Below are positions 42,401 through 45,097 of a DNA stretch of 45,097 nt, in pieces; position 1 is the first letter of the stretch, and each line of letters starts with the position of its first letter. Source of the DNA: Planctomyces sp. SH-PL62 (GTDB taxonomy: Bacteria > Planctomycetota > Planctomycetia > Planctomycetales > Planctomycetaceae); NCBI GenBank assembly GCA_945905295.1, contig CAMDPX010000033.1, positions 1 through 45,097 of the forward strand. The letters run 5' to 3'. The notes under the pieces were generated by a model. It was not told where the DNA came from, did no database searches, and saw only the letters and a program-made list of their open reading frames with translations. The position numbers and the translations under genes were made by a program.

Positions 42401-44782
42401 CAAGGGACCGCGATCGTCAATGTGCTGCTGACCGCTTCTGACGCGACTGGGTTTACGGGAACCTCGGATGGCATCACTCCCGCTCCAGGCCCGAATGATT
42501 TCACGGGCATCGACAATCTGATCGGCACGGGAACACTGACTGGCCGCAATGTGGTCAGCATTTGGACTCTGAATGGGACCGCGACCTACTTCGATGGCAC
42601 GGCGACATTGACCGTGTCGGGATTCAGTACGCTTCAAGGTGGTTCGGATCGTGACACGTTCAATGTCACCGGAGCCAGCACCTTCAATCTCAGGGGCGGT
42701 GCCGGAATGGATCTGTTCGATGTGGCCGCACCGCTCACCGGAGTCATCGCCGGCCAGGCAGGTCAGGACACACTGCAAGGGGCGCTGATCGACCGCGTCG
42801 TCTTGACTGGCTCCGTGCTGAACGACGGATTCGCCGGGACGGAACCGGACATCAATGCGGGCGTCACCAGCTTCAGCGGAATCGACACGCTCGTCGGGAA
42901 CGGCGGCACGCTGACCGGCGAAGACGTGGCCAGCACCTGGGGACTCGATGGCACGCCGACGTATCTTGAGAACGCGACGAATCGGTCATTGGGCTTCACC
43001 GGTTTCAACGATCTGCAAGGTGGCTCGATGGCGGATCGGTTCAACGTTACCAACGCCAGTACGTTTAACTTGCTCGGTGGTGCCGGGGACGATGTGTTCG
43101 ACATTGACGCCGTTCTGACCGGAGCGATTGCAGGGCAATCCGAAACCGTGCCTGCGGGTGTGGGAGACGTGCTGCAAGGGGATCTCATCAATGACGTGAC
43201 TCTGTTCGGTTCCACCGGGGAAGGTTTCAGCGGCGGCGAGTCGGATGTCGCGCAGAGCTTCACGGGCATCAATACGATTACCGGCAACGGCGGTCGCTTG
43301 CTGGGAGCAGCGGTCAACAGCACGTGGTTGCTGGATGGCTCGCCGACCTATAACGACGGCTCCGCAAGATTCCTGAACTTCTCCGGTTTCGCGACTCTGC
43401 AAGGCAGTACCGCGAACGACACCTTTACCGTGACCGCGGCGAGCCCCTTCACTCTGTTGGGTGGTGCGGGGAACGATCGGTTTACGTTTAACGGAGGCCG
43501 CTTGACGAATGGCGGCTTCGCCGACGGCGAAGCGGGGAACGACACGCTGGACGGCACGGGAGCCATCGCGGCCGGTGTGGGACAGTTGGCCGGATTGACG
43601 CTGAATGGTGGAGCGGGGAACGACTCGATCACCGGATCGTCGCTGAACGACGTGCTCAGCGGTGGCGAGGGAAATGACTCGATCAACGCCGCGGCTGGCG
43701 ACGACACGCTCTCCGGTGGCACCGGTAACAACACGCTCAATGGTGGTGCGGGAACCGATTGCGTCACCGATTTGGTGATTGCCAACGCGACCCTCACCAA
43801 CACCAGCCTCGTGGCCATCGGCAATAACTCGCTGATCAGCATCGAGTGCGTCGAGCTCTTCGGCAACGGAGCCAACAATTTGATTGATGCCTCCGGCTTC
43901 ACACCGGGCGTGAATGTGCCGGGCGTGATTCTGCACGGCGGAGCGGGTGATGACACCCTCGTCGGCACGAGTAAGAACGATCAACTGTTCGGTGACGCCG
44001 GCTTCGACACCGTCAGGTTCCGCTCCACGACCGGTGCCACCATCGTGGCGACGAACGGCATGCTCATGGATGGCGCGATGATGGACGTGCTGAACTCCAT
44101 CGAAGCTCTCAATCTGACGGGCCATGCGTCGTTGGGCACAACGATCAACGCGGCCGCCTTCAGCGGCAACACCACGCTCAGCGGGGGATCGGGTGCGGAC
44201 ACACTGACTGCCGGTCAGAAGGCGAGCCAACTGAATGGCAACGCCGGCAACGACCTCCTGACCGGCGGGGCCGGCGCGGATCTGTTCTACGGCGGGGCCG
44301 GCAATGACACGATGAACGGTGGCCTCGGCAACGATTCCATGCGTGGCGAAGATGGCAATGACTCGATGGAAGGCGGAGTTGGTGACGACCGCTTGTTCGG
44401 CGACGCGGGGGGTGACCGCATCTCTGGCGGTGACGGACAAGACTCAATCGGTGGTGGCGATGGCAACGACACGCTAATCGGTGGCGAAGGCCACGACTCG
44501 ATCGGTGGTGACTCCGGCAACGATCTCATCTCTGGCGGTAACGGTGATGACCGGCTGTACGGCGACGCAGGCAACGACACGCTGCTGGGCGGAGATGGCA
44601 GCGACGTGCTGAGTGGCGCAGGTGGCAAAGACTTGCTCCTGGGGGGTGCCGGCAACGATCGCATCGACGGCGGCGGTGATAAGGACACGATCGCCGGACA
44701 AGGTGGAAACGACACGATCAGCGGCAGCTCGGATGAAATCAACGAGTTCTTCGTCTTCGATTTCCACCGCCTGCTGATCTGA
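24428..44782 (+). CDS. Giant subtilase-GEVED-RTX repeat protein, 5' end replaced by IS
   Basis: An uninterrupted frame of 6784 codons. A GTG at 24428 and the first ~13 codons lie in the IS end; true homology starts around DGTLASLGYNLTYLYFEYQ, so the natural signal peptide is missing. Domains: a subtilase-like domain (~130-570) with D152 (VGVLSDSYN), N279 (FSSAGN) and S512 (FGTSAAAPH), but no HGT histidine motif; a GEVED domain (~575-740, ending GEVEDYAV); five modules marked by GLEP-like motifs (27.0, 28.2, 31.3, 36.7, 41.2 kb); STW-type ~110-residue repeats in two blocks; a 72-residue and a 71-residue tandem array; an autotransporter-type beta-strand repeat (~40.05-40.26 kb); and C-terminal RTX GGxGxD repeats. 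Only two cysteines were noticed. RTX repeats and a hydrophobic end (FFVFDFHRLLI) suggest type I secretion of a surface or adhesin protein. Expression in the present form is doubtful. Confidence 0.85.
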   Translation: MFVIEFLKTTVPKDGTLASLGYNLTYLYFEYQDFLGSGTGAFDPSNSYVNVIGDSVVIDARADGDVVALRDSLEVIGLRVTGTYGPMISGLLPINAIPYAAGLGSLGSLGASAARSSVGVVTSQGDAAQHSDDARANFTVNGAGVTVGVLSDSYNTGGFVVSAAADVANGDLPGVGNPNGFTTPVNVLDDSFAGGSDEGRGMLQIVHDVAPGAALSFHTAFTGQAAFAQGIIDLAAAGADVIVDDVFYFAEPFFQDGIIAQAVDTVAAAGVSYFSSAGNQARQSYESGFVSSGVSGNGFVNLHDFNPGGGTDAFQQITIPAGGTLTLFFQWDEPFGASTSDVDIYLLDADNVSANVLASGENGNVGGDPFEFISYTAGESPETVHLAIDLFSGPAPGLMKYIYLESSVTINQFATNSAASFGHSQAVGATAVGAAFYLQTPEFGQTPPLLESFSSAGGNSILFDTAGTRLAMAEIRNKPEITAPDGAETSFFGQFIDFAGETPGLPNFFGTSAAAPHAAGGAALLLQAKPSLSPTEIRTAFTSTAINIGPAGFDFESGAGLIDVNAALGFVGPLDYGDAPSPYPTLFANDGARHTATGPRLGNARDSELEGQPNATATGDGADEDGISFPTTLFVSSNGTTMASVEVDLQNADATSNFLDAWIDFNQDGDWSDLGEKIISSADLGTMDGLQTVSFTIPQDAMPNTGITFARFRLSTTGGLNETGFSAAGEVEDYAVTLVESDAGGMGTVDLPAGGGGFTVDVSGGQVRVLQGGQVIQSTPLGDNNALVINGTDAGDDTLTLDLSNGSPIPAGGLVFNGGMGGDDMLQVLGGTATDVVYAVSPPGAGNGNGTLSIDGADIAFTGLEPLLVTVMATTVTIDLSGLAAGEELTLQDVGANNDMMSQVNFVNNNLEDITFANPTGSFVIIGSDMLDTFHINALDTLDNTGAALSATLTVDAGSGNDIIDFNAKTSSGTYTFNGEGGSDELQGRDANQTWNITGADAGNIGGLGVVDFTSIQNLTGGTGDDRFNIATGTSISGAITGGNGNDTLDIDGSGTVNTFNGGNNTDTIDEADVTTVVATLTTAISGTITNITNPYTSVEALIGNDTDSTLNLPNSGSIVSITGMNDGTVMNGGTMNFTDFNVVVFGDGDDDITFLAGASLTSNTINGGLGDDTLTVDFTGNVPLAAGTLNWEGGDEVGDNDALVITGYNFTAGPFANGAADVTVNHLNDGDPTNGDEGNVTVGPVGTLLGTINFIEIEPLILAGSAADVVINLPVGTANTDVLFADDTAANFGANGNNLANRSAIDASTFEYTEFVNPTNTLVINLGDQGDTITILSLDGNYVTAGPSAGTTIQGGTGDDVISFALVTPAATNIDLLGGLGDDLFDIDTTLTGEVDGQANTIAGDTLAGDAIDLVTLTGGNADGFAGDEASITAGFNGIETITANAAANSRLTGRDDASTWTLNIGGVQGRYDDSDVGVTGTPQLRHNNFDTLQGGTQSDLFLVTVASTFNLNGGDGVDNFDIDAALAGTIQGGLGVDTLQGDLITAVTLTGSVAADGYAGNEADINGGANSFIGINVLLASTAVGVDALLMGRDLASTWTLDGAPRYNDGTGNGTVSFVGFETLSGGTAIDSFLVTVDPDDGQGTDGTTLFGNDGADVFQLDVAFLGQVFGGGVGPATDLDVLQGIVIDNVVLVSSDNEGFNGTENSITTTPVGMNGFNGIDTINATTTVASRLTGRDVGGGSTWTIAGAGSSYTDGTRTLVIDTDFDSLQGGNDSDTFNITANSDFDLFGGDGSDTFNVIGVGTVLTGSIDGEGANDLLQGTGIDDVTLVSSAAGGEFSGLEGSISGGFARIGTINGTTAGTGILRGEDAGTSTWTLNGVAPTYADGTSTLNFSLFGTLQGRGAVDNFTVTGVSDFNLNGGGNNDTFTLNAALNAGRSINGEDGIDTLTGATISVVGLTAAVTGNGFSGTETDIPGGFLGINTLVGTNSGTLTGFSAGGTSAIWTLTGDTATYADSASGEVLNLNDGAIAGVVTPGFTILQGGGGIDTFNVNASTTVELSGNGGADVFNLTDDDATAATVLLTGNISGGDGVDSVSFTNNTANLSGNIDGGLLGASINFNATTTGVDVTISGAGVSAGVAGDDSVGFVGGTFTNITTIIGEAGVGNLFNGATSGTFNFGATATYTTGGGMVTFSQFEEAHGGSGNDTFNVSAAPAIPLFGGDGDDALAVDFAAGAFDVTFDGEEQATVAGDNLTVANNTFATLDYTVTAVGEGNLVFAGATVGDPNGTITFTGLEPVTVTSALGTVTITIDPAAFAGTITTNISSAAGVTTVDFDNGLEDLVFTNPTVALIFIGDNAETDIINVNSMVGFTAALTIDAGADVGDVISVTSDLALGSATSTGDLTLTAETINLSAASIRTDNVAAAGSVTLDATTINIDANLTIDTNNGTDGILDVVTSRIDAVAGGAQSLTLDLGDSSFADNNAVANDYSTVAITSANDVTLTETNTINLGTVLVTGTLTGTANGLVDFTGGASTVGLLDINTNNAGAITDTAGTLVVTGTATLSAGALNNITLNNANNFSTVVLVDGLNVTLNDTGAITLSTFAGTSDVTGNLSVTAAGLVDFSGPGTTTVGGTLSITTTAGGITDSDPTGILAVTGTATLAAGAANNITLNNVNNTFSTVAITSGLDVILVDADAINLGTSAVSGFLNVTSGGLVDFTGAGASTVGTTLTIATTVGGIDDSGTGTLTVTGTATLAAGATNDITLNNANNFNTVVLISGRDVTLSDTGAINLGNAIVTEDLSVTAGGLVDFTGAGASTVGGTLGITTTAGGITDTGAGSLTVTGLSTLAAGAANNITLDNVPNDFSTVIITSGNNVTLRDTTDIDLGASTVSGALSVTTGGNITESGALIVQLTTTLAATNPNSDILLNTQANNLTGAVSFGGTLANIRDVALRNVNAAATVPTLSTLTSLQNLTINFDNANVVLPALTTTNGGNLVVTSGGAVGVTNAALVTVAGTSTLTTTTNGADIVLNPFASTGAVTLNTVGAGGNATLVSAGAISFGGTSTVNGDLAVTAVGITQDVTGVLTVTGTTSLTAGAANNITLGNANNFGGDVTIVSGLNVTLNDTGAISFGGLSTISGNLIVTAAGLISGGGAAGTLAVTGTTSLTAGAGNSITLDNGNNFGGDVTIVSGMDVTLNDTGAISFGGVSTISGNLIVTATGLISDGAAGTLAITGTTSLTAGAANSITLDNANNFGGDVTIVSGLNVTLSDTDAISFGGVSTISGNLVVTSAGSISDGAAGTLAITGTASLTAGAGNSIMLDNANNFGGDVTIVSGLNVTLNDTGAISFGGVSTISGNLMITAAGLISDGAAGTLAITGTSSLTAGAGNSITLDNANNFGGDVTIVSGLNVTLSDTGAISFGGVSTISGNLIVTAAGLISDGAAGTLAITGTTSLTAGAGNSITLDNGNNFGGDVTIVSGLNVTLSDTGAISFGGVSTISGNLVVTSAGLISDGAAGTLAITGTTSLTAGAANSITLDNANNFGGAVTVVSANNVTLVDVDSLSIASITAAGTVAATARGNDNTLAVSGAVTAVGTVAFNADKMAFGIGATVTAAGVGSTVTLLPFNNGELINLGSGTDLVANTLELSNAEIGGISAANLVVGNTNSGAITVSAAVTTAVTTLVTITTGINNNVAFGATGQLNTGAANLTLALDANGVGAVLSSSGAASDITTTLLTINAGQGGIGVSGNPLFFDATTLVTSSGVNGTQFLREMGSVTWNSSSAGIVGNRAAITLEGGTFNVGAGQTITVSTLTVGTGATLGGTGIIAGNVTSTGTGIVGPGTSPGILTINGNYTPGATGVTAIELTSPDNLYDTVGTDFDQLIVNGTVNLNGSTLTLTGGAVAGAPGTIIPILLNDGVDAITGTFNGLADGTMVTVGGVFMGFISYFGGDGNDVTLTVASVGPAIINDIAANNGVFEIRQVGETIQVLRGGVVVDSRPIGAVAAGYTINGLDGNDSLLVNFGATGGIFNIPITFNGGAQTIADSLTVSGGTFDSLEYDVTGSGAGTLTFENVLPANDALINFTGLEPVTVTSAAGTVIIDIDPTNTFNGTTITTTLADAAGANMTVSFTAGAESLTFANPTVELQILGDNNGDNDIITVNTVDAAFTGALTLNGRAGTADTINLPTSLLLGSTTSSGNVAFTAETINLGSGAAAINIATDGDVTNNDAGTVTLTATTINIDQNVTIDTNATTTDAAFTVTGAGVIDAVAGTARTLTLDVGTTDVMLNNANNFGTVLVTSATNVMLVDANTIDLGASTIAGTLAVTASGLISDSGTVVVTGTSTFAAGAANNITLDTVTNNFSTVVITSGLNVILRDTNAIDLGASTVSGTLSVTTTNGAITDSGNLAVTGNANFAAGGGGAITLGDAGGETTNFGTLTFTSTGAVAITEDSDTILAGTNTALSLVLTSAASITDAVNTDIAVTNNASFSGTSILIGDDVADTQTFGSLTFNSAGAVTISEDNATDLTGTNTALSLTLISAAGITDAVNTDITVTNNASFSGTSILIGDNAMDAQMFGSLTFNSAGAVTITEDDATILTGANTANGLTLTSAAGITDVADTDIAVTNNASFSGTTILIGDDAADTQNFGSLTFNSAGAVTITEDTATDLSGTSTANSLVLTSAGAITDAAASNVTVTTTATIVGTSISLTDTATTSVLAVGTAASLTATAGGITIAAAGTANFGTLTFNATGAVSITEDSDTSLAAANTALSLTLTSAGMITDAVDTDITVTNNASFNGTSILIGDDVADVQNFGTLTFNSAGAVTITEDSDTILAGTNTANGLVLTSTGTITDAATTSLTVTNNARFVGTAITLGDNAGDTTNFGTLSFTSAGDVTITEDSTMNVAGAASNTSAALTLTSQTGDVRLQDTGVANDINASGAVTINVPTNERFFISDASTNILSGGAVSIAADKMSLTGTISAAGQTVTLRPFSTTDAINLGTAGDLNSIGNTLELSDAELDLITAANLVIGNAAAATGQTITVLGVTTPANAPNVTLVTGGNSRITFFNTGSLTATGNVTLTTSAAGTGGIDSGNAVVDVTAVGLLTISTGSGGIGTLAAPLTFATGTISADTSSSNAGQFLLSTQVAPIGVVSFNAGTGTITLLDGDYTLTGNEVINNVTDITLTNPATIAMAGFTETFDALNGNGNVGGAGLLILGANNQAAASHSGVISGTMAFTKIGTGTQTLAGANNYTGQTIVNGTGGTLILSGVNTGNGMTDVLAGTLLVNGSTVSLTTVSLAGVLGGSGTINNNVTLQAGSSATFAPGSPVNTIADLAIVGNLTMNAGTTYSVNVNGATPNTQHDQVAVTGNVILGRANLVLSGTVSSLPGQEIVLIANNGILAIGDRFETVAVGATTFSGAEGTPVMFNGAMYFLSYQGGAGGNDVTLTQLGPATYSGSGELELRLVTTAIGSSVQFLDDTAIVDARPLAAVLNQLITVNGAAGTNDTLRVNYTAPVSGFFDVDVAFNGGTGGMDTLTVDGGTFTTVTHTFTATGPGHSGNIAYNTGTADATVSYTGLEPVNMIGNMTTDLTFVLPTGANTATLTDDANAGDGESLLSSAGSFENTTFTNPTGTLTITGNTGADNIVITSVDIGFDATLTVNGGSGSDTLTGVLIDVVTLTTSSAAGFNGTENSFGLTFTDFETINNPAPADGSLTGQNEISQWDLDGTPTYTTGGNTLNFSGFLTLIGGDGDDTFNVSAASTINLIGGDGADTFAFTNPVVLTGSIDGGLGNDTLVGDDDGNAFIVTAANMGTLLPNTSGGWSNVENLTGGSGVDTFVVSLGGSLQGAISGLQGDDTLDLSAVVGASATITALNADGATLSPVTSIGGGASGINVLTGQGTGTLTGEDTDRTWNLNAGATGKTYTDGLNTLTFSDFATLQGGSGADTFNVIAATTEVLNGGDGADLFDIDATLTGSVNGQGGSDTLQGTAIVNVLLTASDATGFTGTSDGITPAPGPNDFTGIDNLIGTGTLTGRNVVSIWTLNGTATYFDGTATLTVSGFSTLQGGSDRDTFNVTGASTFNLRGGAGMDLFDVAAPLTGVIAGQAGQDTLQGALIDRVVLTGSVLNDGFAGTEPDINAGVTSFSGIDTLVGNGGTLTGEDVASTWGLDGTPTYLENATNRSLGFTGFNDLQGGSMADRFNVTNASTFNLLGGAGDDVFDIDAVLTGAIAGQSETVPAGVGDVLQGDLINDVTLFGSTGEGFSGGESDVAQSFTGINTITGNGGRLLGAAVNSTWLLDGSPTYNDGSARFLNFSGFATLQGSTANDTFTVTAASPFTLLGGAGNDRFTFNGGRLTNGGFADGEAGNDTLDGTGAIAAGVGQLAGLTLNGGAGNDSITGSSLNDVLSGGEGNDSINAAAGDDTLSGGTGNNTLNGGAGTDCVTDLVIANATLTNTSLVAIGNNSLISIECVELFGNGANNLIDASGFTPGVNVPGVILHGGAGDDTLVGTSKNDQLFGDAGFDTVRFRSTTGATIVATNGMLMDGAMMDVLNSIEALNLTGHASLGTTINAAAFSGNTTLSGGSGADTLTAGQKASQLNGNAGNDLLTGGAGADLFYGGAGNDTMNGGLGNDSMRGEDGNDSMEGGVGDDRLFGDAGGDRISGGDGQDSIGGGDGNDTLIGGEGHDSIGGDSGNDLISGGNGDDRLYGDAGNDTLLGGDGSDVLSGAGGKDLLLGGAGNDRIDGGGDKDTIAGQGGNDTISGSSDEINEFFVFDFHRLLI
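28780..30620 (+). repeat. STW-type protein repeats, block 1
   Basis: Five diverged units of ~100-120 residues share LTGRD..STWTL followed by TY.DGT, a TLQGG..DTFNV strand and FDIDA.L.G. A related single unit (LQGRDANQTWNI) lies earlier, near 27386. These probably fold as stacked beta-solenoid rungs within the giant protein. Confidence 0.75.
33761..35093 (+). repeat. Tandem array, 216-bp period (72 residues)
   Basis: The landmark AACAACTTCGG recurs at 33761, 33980, 34196, 34412 (AACAATTTCGG), 34628, 34844 and 35060, a spacing of 219 and then five times 216. Each unit encodes NNFGGDVTIVSGLNVTL followed by AISFGGVSTISGNL and TLAITGTTSLTAGAG. The units are nearly identical in DNA. Diverged relatives (NNFSTV..., with longer spacing) occupy 31.9-33.1 kb, so a recent expansion sits at the end of an older array. 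Confidence 0.92.
37742..39130 (+). repeat. Tandem array, 213-bp period (71 residues)
   Basis: The landmark TT(C/T)GG(C/T)(A/T)CG recurs at 37742, 37955, 38168, 38381, 38666, 38879 and 39092. Steps are 213 bp except one of 285, which holds an extra 24-residue piece around 38560-38640. Units encode FGSLTFNSAGAVTITED followed by TNNASFSGTSILIGDD. The sequence is different from the 216-bp array but almost the same length. Confidence 0.92.
41580..43480 (+). repeat. STW-type protein repeats, block 2
   Basis: Five more units of the block-1 type: LTGQNEISQWDLDG, LTGEDTDRTWNLN, LTGRNVVSIWTLNG, LTGEDVASTWGLDG and LLGAAVNSTWLLDG, each followed by TY.DG and TLQGG..DTFNV strands. The same repeat class flanks the two short-period arrays on both sides. 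Confidence 0.75.
43600..44735 (+). repeat. RTX calcium-binding nonapeptide repeats
   Basis: Three clusters of GGxGxDxLx units: ~43609-43760, ~43933-44025 and the long run ~44178-44730 with about twenty near-perfect nonapeptides (GGAGNDTMNGG, GGDGNDTLIGG and so on). Such repeats bind calcium as a parallel beta-roll and are typical of type I secreted proteins. They end 11-15 residues before the C-terminus. Confidence 0.92.
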
Positions 44783-44846
44783 TCTTTGACTTTCTGGCGA
44801 GCGGGGCGGCGTCAGCCCAATGGCACTCACTTTGATGAGCCGGAAC

Positions 44847-44898
44847 GCGCTAGCGTCCGGTTCGGGCGTCAAGACAGCGACAAACCGGAGGCTAGCGC
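44847..44898. repeat. GCGCTAGCGTCCGGTT hairpin downstream of the giant gene
   Basis: Arms 44847-44862 and 44883-44898 pair at 15 of 16 bases with a 20-base loop. It lies 64 nt past the stop codon of the giant gene and has no T-tract. Confidence 0.75.
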
Positions 44899-44934
44899 CA
44901 CAGATCGCAATCGAACTGTCATGGAGTCCAAAAA

Positions 44935-45018
44935 TCCCCACGGATGGAATGGCAATACCACGGATGAAGAATGAGAAGCATTGTTTTATCCGTGGTATCG
45001 CCATGCCATCCGTGGGGA
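44935..45018. repeat. TCCCCACGGATGG inverted repeat, 31-bp arms
   Basis: Arms 44935-44965 and 44988-45018 are reverse complements at 29 of 31 bases with a 22-base spacer. This is a different sequence family from the hairpin just before it. The remaining bases 45019-45097 contain no feature that I can support. Confidence 0.88.
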
Positions 45019-45097
45019 ACATCGGTTTGAATTTCACGTTTTGATCAGCAGGCAACAAGCGATGGTTCTGGTGGAAGGTTAATTCTGATCTGTGGCA

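Overview
The window reads as chromosomal DNA of a planctomycete (Planctomycetota). The basis is family content rather than any marker gene: a Ser/Thr kinase with a single membrane segment and C-terminal WD40 repeats, several exported HtrA-like proteins, a planctomycete-style ECF sigma factor, a DUF4058 protein, a Tat-exported acid-sugar dehydratase-like enzyme, and a giant subtilase/GEVED/RTX surface protein. Base composition is GC-rich throughout. No rRNA, tRNA or CRISPR array was seen.

Layout. (1) 1-4670, minus strand: a two-gene HNH nuclease cassette flanked by two near-identical copies of a kinase 3' tail, then an intact kinase-WD40 gene. (2) 4992-11798, plus strand: three consecutive exported HtrA-like genes, only the first with a complete His-Asp-Ser triad, then a DUF4153/DUF4173-type membrane protein. 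(3) 11922-18398: a flavin-dependent halogenase-like oxidoreductase, an M24 aminopeptidase, accB, a DUF4058 gene, accC, a GNAT acetyltransferase and a small basic protein. PepP-AccB-AccC is the fatty-acid-synthesis entry block. (4) 18432-22567: an exported alpha/beta hydrolase, a GalD-like enolase-superfamily enzyme and an ECF sigma factor. (5) 22583-24467: a complete IS1182-type insertion sequence with 20-bp perfect terminal inverted repeats. (6) 24428-44782: a single 6784-codon reading frame whose first codons lie inside the IS end. It carries a subtilase-like domain, a GEVED domain, several generations of tandem beta-repeats and a C-terminal RTX calcium-binding block. The natural N-terminus appears to be missing.

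The most unusual general feature is that nearly every intergenic gap between plus-strand genes holds a long inverted repeat. These belong to several unrelated sequence families, and the right arm usually ends shortly before the next gene's ribosome binding site. In at least four places such a palindrome has become coding sequence: the kinase insert, the signal peptide of the second HtrA-like protein, the stop codon of the third, and the C-terminus of the alpha/beta hydrolase.

The best candidates for something undescribed are the protease/pseudoprotease trio, the recruitment of palindromes into coding regions, the HNH cassette bracketed by kinase-tail duplications, and the IS-decapitated giant protein with its 216-bp and 213-bp repeat arrays. 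All functional statements are from reading motifs; no database search was run.
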